A stretch of 64,000 nucleotides of DNA from Microbacterium foliorum (GTDB lineage: Bacteria > Actinomycetota > Actinomycetes > Actinomycetales > Microbacteriaceae): NCBI RefSeq assembly GCF_006385575.1, contig NZ_CP041040.1, positions 1,798,001-1,862,000 of the forward strand. Direction: 5' to 3'. Below the pieces are notes generated by a model that was not told where the DNA came from, did no database searches, and saw only the letters and a program-made list of their open reading frames with translations. This document shows, in pieces, positions 1 through 8,383 of the stretch; positions within the stretch are counted from its first letter, which is position 1, and every line of letters starts with the position of its first letter. Made by a program: the position numbers and the translations under genes.

Positions 1-141
1 GGCCCGCACACGCCGATCTAGAAGACCCCGTTAGCGACGTCCGCAGGTAACACCGTTACGGTCTCTATGCCTCAGGAGAGCGGGCTCGACGCGTAGCATG
101 GTCCCGCCAGAAAATCGAAGCCCACCACAAGAGGTCAGCCG

Positions 142-1083
142 ATGCCCGACCGGCCCAAACGTCACCATACCGTGCCTCAGTTCTACCTTGAACGTTTCTC
201 GAACGACGGGATTCTTGCAGCGGTGAACGTGCAAACCGGCCGCCAACACGGCTTGAACAAGATCAACGCCTCAGCGGAAAGCAACTTCTACAAGGTCGCG
301 GATCACCCTGAAGACGCGATGTACTTCGAACGTGCACTCGGTCAATCGGAGACGGCCGTGTCCGCGGTGTACCGAGACATCGAGGACGGTCGGTGGCCTC
401 TGCCGCCGGATCGCCGGATGCTCATGGCGGATTTCCTCACGCTGCAGTTTCTCCGTGGTCAACCGCACCGCGCCCAGATCAGTTCGGTGATCGACGCGAT
501 CCTCGTGCGGTTACGAGAGGAGGACCCCGCGCGTTTCGCTGAGGTGATGGCGCTTCAGGGTGCTCCATCGCCTCAGATCGTCGGGGGACCTGTTCCAGAT
601 CAGGTCAGCGCAGCCGTCCATATCCATCAGATCACCACGCTTCTTCCGAAGTTGCGGCCGTTCATCGCGGGTCGCCCGTGGGTGCTGACTCGCTTCGACG
701 AGCCGTCACTTTTCACATCCGATGAGCCCATCGTGCCGCTGTCCCAACCTGGCGTTGAGCAGACGGAAGGACTGGGAGTAGAGAACGCTTTCGCGCTGCT
801 TCACCCGATCTCCCGCACCCTCGGCCTTGCGATGTATCGACCGAAACCGGGGGAAGTTCGAGGACTGGTCGACGCGGTGTTGGACGGCAAGTTCGACGAC
901 TTGAACGTTGATCCAGAAATGGCTGGGGTCTTCAATGCGACGACGGCGACCCACGCCCACAGGTTCCTCTTCGTACACCCAGATGACGTTCGATTCGTGC
1001 CGGAGGACATCGCTGGCCTCTCTGCACGAGGAGGTCGGATGACGGGTGCGCAGCTTCCCGCCGAGTTGTTCTCCCGCGAATAG
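142..1083 (+). CDS. DUF4238 domain-containing protein
   Basis: A 313-residue protein that begins with the family signature of DUF4238, an HHTVPQFYLERF-like stretch at residues 8-19, and has a second conserved block near residue 193 (FTSDEPIVPLS). There is no signal peptide or membrane segment, so it should be cytoplasmic. The ATG is preceded by an AAGAGG ribosome site about seven bases away. The biochemical role of the family is not established. Members occur sporadically in bacterial accessory regions, which fits its place at the edge of a low-GC variable stretch. A strong hairpin follows the stop. Family assignment is fairly sure; function is unknown. Confidence 0.8.
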   Translation: MPDRPKRHHTVPQFYLERFSNDGILAAVNVQTGRQHGLNKINASAESNFYKVADHPEDAMYFERALGQSETAVSAVYRDIEDGRWPLPPDRRMLMADFLTLQFLRGQPHRAQISSVIDAILVRLREEDPARFAEVMALQGAPSPQIVGGPVPDQVSAAVHIHQITTLLPKLRPFIAGRPWVLTRFDEPSLFTSDEPIVPLSQPGVEQTEGLGVENAFALLHPISRTLGLAMYRPKPGEVRGLVDAVLDGKFDDLNVDPEMAGVFNATTATHAHRFLFVHPDDVRFVPEDIAGLSARGGRMTGAQLPAELFSRE

Positions 1084-1111
1084 CCACGCGACCGGGAAGT
1101 CCGCCGAACGA

Positions 1112-1149
1112 GCACGTTGGTGAAGCGACGCATCGCTTCACCAACGTGC
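1112..1149. terminator. Bidirectional terminator hairpin
   Basis: A perfect 17-bp stem with a four-base CGCA loop fills the gap between two converging genes, the DUF4238 gene on plus and the nitrilase-family gene on minus. There is no long T tract on either side, as is common in high-GC actinobacteria. Position and symmetry suit termination for both genes. Confidence 0.75.
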
Positions 1150-1155
1150 GGTCAG

Positions 1156-1968
1156 TCAGCGAACCTCGTCTGGCACGTGCACGCCGAGGCGCCTGTTCCA
1201 AAGACTGGGGTTCTTGACTCGCGCTTCCGCGACGCGCTCGGTAGCGACGGCGACCACTGTCGTTGACTGTTGCTCGGTCGCAGCAGCGATGACGGTGCCT
1301 AGCGGGTCCACGGCGACACTGTGTCCGGCACTGATCGGACCGGTCTGGGAGACGGCCACGACGTAGCAGACGTTCTCGGTTGCCCGTGCCTGCGCGAGGA
1401 CCCGCCATTGCGCTTCCTTTCCAGGGACCGCTGCCCATGCGGCCGGGATGACGATGACGTCCACCCCCGCGTCGGCGAGCAGACGTGCACTTTCCGGGAA
1501 GCGGATGTCGTAGCAGGTCATAAGCCCGATCTGCACGCCATCGAGGTCGAAGGAGAACGGCTGCCGGTCCGCTGGCACGGTGTAGTCGGACTCGCGGAAT
1601 CCGAAAGCGTCATACAGGTGCGCCTTGCGGTAGACGCCGATGAGATCGCCGGCCGGTGAAACTACGACGGTGGTGTTCGCCACCCGGCCACGGGTGTCGT
1701 CGGTCCTTTCGGTCATGCCCGCGACGATTGTCACTCCGTGCTCTTGAGCGAGTGCCCGCAGTTCGGCGACGAAGGCGCCATCCAGTGGTTCCGCGGCGTC
1801 CAGCCATGGCTCGCCGGCAGTGGCTACGGTGAACATAGAGTTCTCGGGGAAGACGACGAGGTCAGCGGATCCTGCGGCATCCGCGACCGCTGCCCTGATT
1901 GCGGCGAGGTTGACGGACTTGTCGCTCCCGGCAGCGAACTGAGTGAAGGCGATACGCGCGTCAGCCAC
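1156..1968 (-). CDS. Carbon-nitrogen hydrolase (nitrilase superfamily)
   Basis: A 270-residue amidohydrolase of the nitrilase superfamily. The catalytic triad is visible: Glu in VVFPENSMF (near residue 41), Lys in YRKAHLYD (near 117) and Cys in MTCYDIRFPES (near 151). Length and motifs fit the omega-amidase/carbamoylase-like branch that hydrolyses small amides; the substrate cannot be read from the sequence. The start is GTG with a GAGGG ribosome site seven bases upstream. It converges on the DUF4238 gene and stands alone, with about 285 non-coding bases upstream. Confidence 0.9.
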   Translation of the reverse strand: MADARIAFTQFAAGSDKSVNLAAIRAAVADAAGSADLVVFPENSMFTVATAGEPWLDAAEPLDGAFVAELRALAQEHGVTIVAGMTERTDDTRGRVANTTVVVSPAGDLIGVYRKAHLYDAFGFRESDYTVPADRQPFSFDLDGVQIGLMTCYDIRFPESARLLADAGVDVIVIPAAWAAVPGKEAQWRVLAQARATENVCYVVAVSQTGPISAGHSVAVDPLGTVIAAATEQQSTTVVAVATERVAEARVKNPSLWNRRLGVHVPDEVR

Positions 1969-2253
1969 GGTAAGTCCCTCCTGCAGATCGAGTTCCCGGC
2001 GAAGTCATCACCCAAGAGCCCGTAGATCTCCTTCAGCGAGTGGCGGCAACGCCAGGCGGATACTTGCGAGGAGCCTCTGCTCCCAGCATGATGTTCTTCT
2101 CCGTAGTCGACGGTCGCTGACGGCTGCGGGCGAAATCGCCGAGCGAAGCCGAACGGCCGACGGCGAATCTCCTCTAAGAATCAGTCAGCCCTTCGACCTC
2201 ATTGCCCCACCCTCAGCTCCGAAACACTTCACCGATGCGATAGCGTGCCGCTC

Positions 2254-2805
2254 ATGTCTGATGCCCCGCTTTGGTTGCAGCTGCTAACTATCGGCCTCCC
2301 CGCCGCAGCGAGCATCATCGCCGCGATCTCAGCTGCGCGCTTCGCCTCGCGCGCCCGGCTGGCCGAGGGCAAGGCGGCGAGGCTCCTGGCGCTCGAGGAG
2401 CGAACTGCTCAACGCCGAGGGGAGGTCTACATACCGTTCGTCGAAGCGTTGGGCAACATGCTCGTCCCGTCCCGCCAGGCAGAGACTGTGGCCACGATGG
2501 AGCCCGTCATGCTCAACTTCCAGAACTTCGTCATGATCTGGGGATCCGACAGGGTCGCAACGGCCTTTTACAGGTTCCGCCGTGCTTCCACCACGAGCCC
2601 GCCTGCCCCAATCATCATGCGGCTTGCGGCCGACCTGCTTCTTGAAATCCGGCGCGACCTGGCGTGGCCCGAAAGCCAGATTTCCGCACTCGAGGTGATG
2701 GGCTCGCGCATCACCGACCTCGAGAAGGGCGGCGACCTAGAGCAATCCTTCACGATGCCGTTCGATGATCTCGTCAAGCGCGAGAGCTGGACTCCTCCCT
2801 GGTGA
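2254..2805 (+). CDS. Hypothetical protein with N-terminal membrane anchor
   Basis: A 183-residue protein of unknown function. Residues 5-28 form one hydrophobic segment (leucine-, alanine- and isoleucine-rich), followed by a charged Ala/Arg/Glu-rich stretch that is probably helical. The rest is soluble and predicted mostly helical, with the cytoplasmic side likely for the body. No ribosome site precedes the ATG, but TAGCGT lies seven bases upstream at 2241-2246 and fits a -10 box, so a leaderless transcript starting at this ATG is plausible. An upstream GTG at 2245 is an alternative. I do not recognise a named domain. Confidence 0.6.
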   Translation: MSDAPLWLQLLTIGLPAAASIIAAISAARFASRARLAEGKAARLLALEERTAQRRGEVYIPFVEALGNMLVPSRQAETVATMEPVMLNFQNFVMIWGSDRVATAFYRFRRASTTSPPAPIIMRLAADLLLEIRRDLAWPESQISALEVMGSRITDLEKGGDLEQSFTMPFDDLVKRESWTPPW

Positions 2806-2806
2806 C

Positions 2807-2828
2807 ACCGGCGCTCACCAGAGCCGGC
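2807..2828. terminator. Possible hairpin between converging genes
   Basis: A GC-rich inverted repeat (CCGGCGCTC, loop ACCA, GAGCCGG with one bulged base) lies just after the 183-residue hypothetical gene and before the stop of the oppositely oriented TIGR02391 gene. It is short and imperfect, so this is a tentative terminator. Confidence 0.35.
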
Positions 2829-2867
2829 GCACGGTTCAGGCGACGTCCGTCGACAAATGTCGGCGTG

Positions 2868-3596
2868 TCAACGTGCGACGACAGATGCATCGTCGACCCA
2901 TCGGGCGAGAACGCTGAACGCGGCGAGTTGTTCAAGCGCGGTCTGTTCGTGCAGTTCGCCCTCGTCGTGAGAGACGGGGTTGCGGATGCTCGCGTAGCAA
3001 CCCTCGGCGAAGGCCATGATTCCGCGGCGAAAGCTGCGGGCCGTCTTGCCATCGTCGTCGCCGTGCGGGCGGAGCCGCGCGGCGCCCAACGTCGGCGCGT
3101 CGTTCGTGAACGCTTGTCGGAAAAGCTCAGTTTCAGCTACGTCACGGCGTCCGAGCTTCTGCTGTGCCCGGGCGTTGACACCGACCGACGCGGCGCGGAC
3201 GGCCTCGCGGTAATGTCCCGACTGCCACAGCGAGCGCGCGGAATCCCAAACCCAGGGATGTAGCGCCGGCCCAATAAGCCGAGGGCCTGCCGCATCGTCA
3301 AGACGCTCGCGGAGTTCCTCACCCAGTCGCAGCTCGACAATCGCACGCTGTGCTGCGTCGCGAGTTGGGCGCAATACGTCGAGGCTCGTTGTCACGACAC
3401 CAGGCCGCCAGCCGGGTGTCGCCAGATTCAGGATCTTTTCGGCGACGAGAGTTCGCTCAATGAGACCACCAGGACCACCCTGTGGATACTCCATGTCTCC
3501 GCGGTAGGTCGGCCGTTTGCCGCGCCCATGGTCGCTCAGGACCGTGGACGCGCGGATGAACGACTCCAGCTGCTCGATTGCCCACACCCTATCCAT
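2868..3596 (-). CDS. TIGR02391 family protein
   Basis: A protein of about 242 residues whose C-terminal part matches the TIGR02391 family: a GCYASIRNPVSHD motif near residues 195-207, followed by a helical leucine- and alanine-rich tail. The family is found near restriction and abortive-infection genes and on mobile DNA, but its activity is not established. No ribosome site is present. TAGGTT lies seven bases before the ATG at 3596 and could be the -10 box of a leaderless transcript; a TTG three codons upstream (3605) is the alternative start. The N-terminal half is not recognised. Neighbours suggest an accessory or defence context. Confidence 0.7.
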   Translation of the reverse strand: MDRVWAIEQLESFIRASTVLSDHGRGKRPTYRGDMEYPQGGPGGLIERTLVAEKILNLATPGWRPGVVTTSLDVLRPTRDAAQRAIVELRLGEELRERLDDAAGPRLIGPALHPWVWDSARSLWQSGHYREAVRAASVGVNARAQQKLGRRDVAETELFRQAFTNDAPTLGAARLRPHGDDDGKTARSFRRGIMAFAEGCYASIRNPVSHDEGELHEQTALEQLAAFSVLARWVDDASVVAR

Positions 3597-3605
3597 GCTG
3601 CTCAA

Positions 3606-4022
3606 CCTACTCGAGCAGATGACTTCCGCGAACCCGACGCGTCACGCGTCACCACACCAAGCAACCCTGACGGCAGTGAGGCGCGCGGCTAGGACTTGTA
3701 CAGGAGCCGGATAGTGGCACTCGGGTGCACAGCAACGAGAAACGACTCGTGACCGAAGGCTTGAACCGCTGATCTGGGACATCAGGGCATGCGAACCATA
3801 GGCGCGCCTGCTTCGGACTCTCGCGTGGACCGCGGCAGGGGTTATCGAGGCCGGAAGGCCGATCCCCGTCTTTGCCCCTAAGGCGAGAGATGGGGTAGAC
3901 GTTCTACCCGGCCTTCGCGCTCTACGAGAACACTCATGCCAGGTGCTCCAATCCGCGACGCCAGATCCGCTGAGCCAATACCGCGCGCCCCACAGACTGC
4001 CATGGTGCGCAGACCCCCCGCG
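3606..4022. other. Intergenic stretch with no supported gene
   Basis: About 417 bases separate the TIGR02391 gene, which is read leftward from here, from the end of the large NTPase gene. Open frames here have no start signals or recognisable composition. Short inverted repeats are present (for example GGGTAGA/TCTACCC around 3893-3915), but none forms a strong terminator. I see no tRNA or insertion sequence. Confidence 0.5.
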
Positions 4023-7000
4023 TCAGCGGATTCGCTTTACCGACAAGAACTCCTCACCATTCTTTTGCGGGAGTTGGTAAACATATCCGCGCTCTTCGAG
4101 ACGTCGGAGGAATCTGCGGTGTGTCTTGTCGGCCGGGAACTTTGGCGAGTTCAGATTGAGATCAAATATCGCGGCGTACGGCTCACCCAGTTCACCAAGG
4201 ATGTAGAAAGCCAGGTCCCAACTGTCCTCGTTGACATCCAGGAGCATGATTCTGAGGATGCGTACGGGCTCGGTCGTATGGCTAGCCAAGGCGGCAAGGT
4301 CGGTAGCAAGTACGCGGGACCCGTGTCTGTCAGCGAATGCGACTAGGGCGTCGGCGGCGGCACTCGTGTCTCCTCCAGTGGACTCGAATAGGAAGGTCAC
4401 GTGCTGAAGCGCCTCTTGCTTGGTGCCGGTCGAGATCGCCCGGTTTGCGAGCAGCGCCGGAACGTCGCTGGTACTTACGAGTGGAACGGCGAGTTCCCAC
4501 GCGCCCTCGGGGAACTGCTCGAGTAATGCTTCTCGCAGCTCCCATGGGCTCGAAGGCTTGACGATGCTTAGGAGCTCATTCGCGCTGACATACATCGCGC
4601 GGGTGAGGGCGGCCACCAGAGCCGCGGGAGCCTTGGCGATAACGGATATGTCTAGGGGTTCCTGGAGCTGGAAGGACCCGAGAATCTCGACGACAATCTT
4701 GGGCGGAAGCTCGTCGGAGTGTGCGGTTGCAAGCTCAACGATTCGGTTCGCCAGCCAGGAGCATTCTCCTGACGTCGCCGTAGCTGAGTCCACCCGACGC
4801 TCGTGAACGAGAAACTGCGCGACACTCACGGGGAGTCTGCCAGCGCTCGTAACTTCGGTGAGGTTGCGAACCGACGGTGCTGCTCGGAACGTGCTGAAGA
4901 GCGCGTCGACTACACGGGGCGGCAAGTCACGAACGTCATCTACGGCGACGTCTGCCGAGGCAAGCTCAGCGACCGCACGAAGACTCGCACGAGCGGACTC
5001 ATTATCAGCAATCTGGTCATCGAGGCTAGTAAGCACATCCAACAGGCCGGCGGCGGCCTTGATGGAGAGGTCGACCTGGGAACCGTCTAGAGCCAAGTAC
5101 TCGTCAAGCCGCTCGATAACTGCGTCGTAGAGAGGTCGGTTGGCATGCATCAGCCCGTCCAGTGCCAAGGATCCCAAAGGAGTCACATCGTTGAGGACCG
5201 CTAGGTTGTGCGACGTAAGCGCGAAACCCCTGAGCTGCAAGATGACGTCGCGTGCATCCATGGACAGCCGTTCGACGTCTTGAATTGTCACCCCCAGTCG
5301 CACCACGGCCGCGGCCGCGTTGGCGGCTACTTGCCCCGCTTCCCTCAGAACCTTGAACTCGTCCTGACGCTGAGCCGCGTAGACCCTAGCGGCAACCAAG
5401 TCGGAGTTCGAGAGTGTCGAGATCCGCACGACCCCGAGAGCTCGTCCAAATAGGTCCAAGCATTGGGCGGGTTCGAAAATCGCGGATCGCGCTAAGTAGT
5501 CGAGGATCGCCCCTGAACTCCGGGCCAACGCCAAGACCAACTCCCGCGACGCATCTGCACCGCCACTTTCGACCGCGTTGGAGAAGTACGCGTCGAGGAA
5601 GGTCTCATCCTCAGGTGTCATCTGGACGAGTTGCCTGACGACGCGATCCGCCGAGCTGTAACGATGGGCAAGGAGGTGGTCGAGGACGAAGACGTTGACC
5701 ATCCCCCTTCTGGACAGGATGTCCTCGGTGTACTCCTGGAGTATCTGGTCGACGTCTGCGCCAGAAATCGACGCTCCGACAGTCCTCACTGGATTCTCCA
5801 GCACACCGTTCACGAAGCTTCGAGCGGTGACGCTGATGTGCTGGCCGGCGTACTCCGTGATAAGTAGGGCAAAGTCTCGCGTGAGCATGTTGCGAGATAT
5901 AAGCCCTGGCACGAGCCCCTCTCCGAAGCGTTTATGGACATATCTGGCAAAGTTGTAACCGTCGAATGACGCGAAGCGGCTGTCTCCGCCCGAGTTGGCT
6001 GTGTAGGCATACTGGGCCATGTCGTAGAGCGATCTCCACGTCGCGTGTTCAAGAGCGGTCTGCTCTTCCCTGAGCTGCTCGCGTTCGAGCTCTATACCGT
6101 CAGAACTCGTCTGCCGCGCGAAGTTCAGGGACATCCCGCTGACAGCTTCCACGACCTCGACCGCCATGAGGCTCCCGTTCGAACCGACTCGCAGCGTTTC
6201 GCTGGCGATGTCGCGAAGCACATCTAGCGACGTTAGCTGCTCCTCGGTGAAGTAAACGCCGGTGTCGAAATTGCTGAGTGAAACGCCCAGGACCTGGCAG
6301 CGGGAAGCAAGCGTCTGCCCGAAGCGGGCAGCGTGTTCGCGAAGACGATCTGCTGTTGGTACCTCGAGCCGCGCCGTCACGGCCGCGAGATGCTCTGCGC
6401 GCAGCAGCGCCGCGAAGTCGCGGGCGTGATCGAGCTTGCTGGTCCCCAACCGAATCATCTCGAAGTCCGCGGGGTCAGCATTCTTGTATGCGATGAGAGC
6501 GAACAACCGGTCCGGATCGAGTTGGTCGAGCGACCTTCCCGGCCGGAGTAACCTCTCCCGGTAGATCTGGAACTCGTTGCGGATGTTGCGGAGTTGCCGT
6601 AGATCCGGAAAGTACTGCGCCACCGCCTGTCGCAGTTCGGAACTCACACCGTGCTCACCAAGACTTTCGAACTCCTTCGTCAGCGTTTCGCGCGCATTGC
6701 TGGGGGTCACGAACGGAACGACAGGAACGATGAGATCGAAGAACTTGGTGCGGACAAACGGGTCGGTGTCGGCCCCTTCCAGGGCACTGCTCGTGGGCAC
6801 GGGAATCAGTGAATCCCGAACCGCATAGATGAACACTATGGGACCGTCAACCAACGGTCGGTGTTGACCTCGGTGCCCACCTCTCGACTCTCGCAAGCGG
6901 TCCAGAGCTGAGAAGACCAAGCGCGGTTTCAATTGCGCAGCGTTGTTGAGCAGGAGGTTGAGAGCGCGCAGGCTCGCGAAGATCTCAGTGCCTCCGAACC

Positions 7001-7712
7001 GGTCCATGTCCTCGAAGACGACCACTCGCTTCTTCGATAGTTGGAAGAAGTAGACGATCTCGTCCAGGTACTTATCGAAGTAAGTGACTTCTTCCTTGCT
7101 GATGGTGAGACCCGTCGGCCCTGCCTTGATGTCTCGTATGGACCACTGACCCGCCGTAAGAACGCGGAACGTGAACGCCAGTGCCGTGACGGCGATGAAC
7201 GTCGCCGCAGACATTGCCAGGTCAAGCGTCAGCTGCCCGCCGCCGAGAAGAACCACGGCTACGGCCACTATCGTCTGCAGTGCAACGCCCACGACGCCGA
7301 CACCGAGCGCCCATCCGATGGAGCGCACCCATCGGTCTTTCGACGCGCGCGGGAACTTGGAGGCTCGAGCACGAGCAGGATCCACGACGTACAGCAGTTG
7401 CTTGACGATCTCCTTCTGGAAGTCGCCCTCATCAGGTTCCGACGTGGCACCCGACGCAGGCAACGGAGAGAGCGCAACTTCCACGACCTGGCCGGGGAAC
7501 CGGTCGACGATGCTGCGTAGGATGCTCGACTTGCCGGACCCATACGACCCGGCAAGCGCAACGTTCGATACCTCACCGCCTCGAATCGCCTGTTCCAGCG
7601 CGTCCGCGTAGGTGCCATGTCGATCTGCGTTGTAGTCAGGGGTCAGAGGGATGAGCGGACGCGCGCGCTCGCTCCCGCTCGAATCCGCGCTCGGCGCTTC
7701 GTTGACGTCCAT
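4023..7712 (-). CDS. YobI-like membrane P-loop NTPase
   Basis: A giant protein of about 1,229 residues with the architecture of the YobI-like P-loop NTPase family. Numbered from the ATG at 7712, a Walker A motif GSYGSGKS lies at residues 55-62, two closely spaced membrane helices at about 131-157 and 164-185, and Walker B VVVFEDMDR at about 230-238. A YAVRDS sensor-like motif follows, then some 900 residues of largely helical sequence without a recognised domain. Family members are membrane-tethered STAND/KAP-like ATPases; several related groups act in phage defence, but this branch is untested as far as I know. The start at 7712 has a GCGGGAG ribosome site close by. A start at 7772 would add 20 basic residues but lacks one. 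GC content is lower than in core genes. Confidence 0.8.
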   Translation of the reverse strand: MDVNEAPSADSSGSERARPLIPLTPDYNADRHGTYADALEQAIRGGEVSNVALAGSYGSGKSSILRSIVDRFPGQVVEVALSPLPASGATSEPDEGDFQKEIVKQLLYVVDPARARASKFPRASKDRWVRSIGWALGVGVVGVALQTIVAVAVVLLGGGQLTLDLAMSAATFIAVTALAFTFRVLTAGQWSIRDIKAGPTGLTISKEEVTYFDKYLDEIVYFFQLSKKRVVVFEDMDRFGGTEIFASLRALNLLLNNAAQLKPRLVFSALDRLRESRGGHRGQHRPLVDGPIVFIYAVRDSLIPVPTSSALEGADTDPFVRTKFFDLIVPVVPFVTPSNARETLTKEFESLGEHGVSSELRQAVAQYFPDLRQLRNIRNEFQIYRERLLRPGRSLDQLDPDRLFALIAYKNADPADFEMIRLGTSKLDHARDFAALLRAEHLAAVTARLEVPTADRLREHAARFGQTLASRCQVLGVSLSNFDTGVYFTEEQLTSLDVLRDIASETLRVGSNGSLMAVEVVEAVSGMSLNFARQTSSDGIELEREQLREEQTALEHATWRSLYDMAQYAYTANSGGDSRFASFDGYNFARYVHKRFGEGLVPGLISRNMLTRDFALLITEYAGQHISVTARSFVNGVLENPVRTVGASISGADVDQILQEYTEDILSRRGMVNVFVLDHLLAHRYSSADRVVRQLVQMTPEDETFLDAYFSNAVESGGADASRELVLALARSSGAILDYLARSAIFEPAQCLDLFGRALGVVRISTLSNSDLVAARVYAAQRQDEFKVLREAGQVAANAAAAVVRLGVTIQDVERLSMDARDVILQLRGFALTSHNLAVLNDVTPLGSLALDGLMHANRPLYDAVIERLDEYLALDGSQVDLSIKAAAGLLDVLTSLDDQIADNESARASLRAVAELASADVAVDDVRDLPPRVVDALFSTFRAAPSVRNLTEVTSAGRLPVSVAQFLVHERRVDSATATSGECSWLANRIVELATAHSDELPPKIVVEILGSFQLQEPLDISVIAKAPAALVAALTRAMYVSANELLSIVKPSSPWELREALLEQFPEGAWELAVPLVSTSDVPALLANRAISTGTKQEALQHVTFLFESTGGDTSAAADALVAFADRHGSRVLATDLAALASHTTEPVRILRIMLLDVNEDSWDLAFYILGELGEPYAAIFDLNLNSPKFPADKTHRRFLRRLEERGYVYQLPQKNGEEFLSVKRIR

Positions 7713-7764
7713 TCGCTCCCGCTTTCTCTGCCGCGCGCGAAACGCGAATCGATGGATGAACCCT

Positions 7765-7944
7765 CTATTCATATCGAAGTCGCGACTTCTCTGCGCGCAT
7801 CGCGAAGATCGTCACCGGTTGCTCGCGCAGCGAGAGCTCGCGGTCTGTCAGCGATTCAAGCGGTACCGCGCGTGCCGCCGCAAGGCTTTCACGGTGTTGG
7901 GCGCGCATGTCGTAATGCGCCGCCAGCCGCGTGCTTGACCCCAT
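7765..7944 (-). CDS. Small protein upstream of the NTPase gene
   Basis: A 59-codon reading frame starts at an ATG with a very good ribosome site (GGGAGAGGAG, about five bases spacing) and ends at TAG, 52 bases before the NTPase start. The product is charged and Ala/Arg/Glu-rich (for example LTDRELSLREQP near residues 32-43), without membrane segment or known domain. Its ribosome site is better than that of the NTPase and both read in the same direction, so the two are probably co-transcribed. The LexA-like box at 7985-8000 lies 40 bases upstream. Reality as a protein is inferred from start signals alone. Confidence 0.55.
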   Translation of the reverse strand: MGSSTRLAAHYDMRAQHRESLAAARAVPLESLTDRELSLREQPVTIFAMRAEKSRLRYE

Positions 7945-7984
7945 GCCGACTCCTCTCCCGGCCTTCGTTTAGCCGTAGCAACCT

Positions 7985-8000
7985 TCGAACACTTGTTCTA
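7985..8000. promoter_or_regulatory. LexA (SOS) box
   Basis: TCGAACACTTGTTCTA matches the actinobacterial LexA consensus TCGAAC-N4-GTTCGA in 11 of 12 defined positions. It lies between two divergent genes: the leaderless DUF6504-like gene starts 11 bases to the right, and the small ORF plus NTPase start 40 bases to the left. On the right the box overlaps a TATTCT -10 hexamer (7999-8004) with TAGCAA 17 bases upstream as a weak -35, so bound LexA would block that promoter. Control of the leftward genes is an inference from distance only. Confidence 0.75.
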
Positions 8001-8011
8001 TTCTTGATGTT

Positions 8012-8272
8012 ATGCGGACGGCTGCCACTCACCCACCTGCCACCATATGGATGGTCCACGACATCCCCGCGCGGATGGTGTTCGCGGGGCGCCGATGGAA
8101 AGTCTCGGACACACCCACCCGGCTGCGCGACTCGATCTGGAGCGCGTCGCAATCGCGTCACCGCGGACTCTATGGATGGAGACTCCAAGCCACTGACGAC
8201 GAAGGGTGCTCGTTCGTCTTCGACGTCTTCAAGGCCGAAGACGGCTGGCACGTGCATAGAAGTTACGACTGA
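8012..8272 (+). CDS. DUF6504-like small protein, likely SOS-regulated
   Basis: An 86-residue soluble protein. From residue 22 it follows the pattern of DUF6504: a VFAGRRWKV core, a WRLQA-like strand, then a VFDVFKAEDGWHVHRSYD C-terminus. DUF6504 proteins are commonly encoded beside the ImuB/DnaE2 mutagenesis genes of actinobacteria; their biochemical role is unknown. Here neither imuB nor dnaE2 is nearby, so this would be an orphan copy. The ATG lies 8-12 bases after a TATTCT -10 box with no ribosome site, indicating a leaderless transcript, and a LexA box overlaps that promoter. The family call rests on motif memory and is moderate; the SOS link is independently supported. Confidence 0.6.
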   Translation: MRTAATHPPATIWMVHDIPARMVFAGRRWKVSDTPTRLRDSIWSASQSRHRGLYGWRLQATDDEGCSFVFDVFKAEDGWHVHRSYD

Positions 8273-8383
8273 CCGCTACCGAACCAGAACCGGAACGCAC
8301 GGCCACTCGCTAGTCACATACGCCAGCGACCTACGGCCGCTCCGGACTAAACCACCGAACCGACGCCAACCGAATGCAAACGA

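Noticed and set aside
3936..4346. A plus-strand open frame of 136 codons
   Set aside because: It runs mostly antisense to the NTPase gene, has no ribosome site and its composition is that of the shadow frame.
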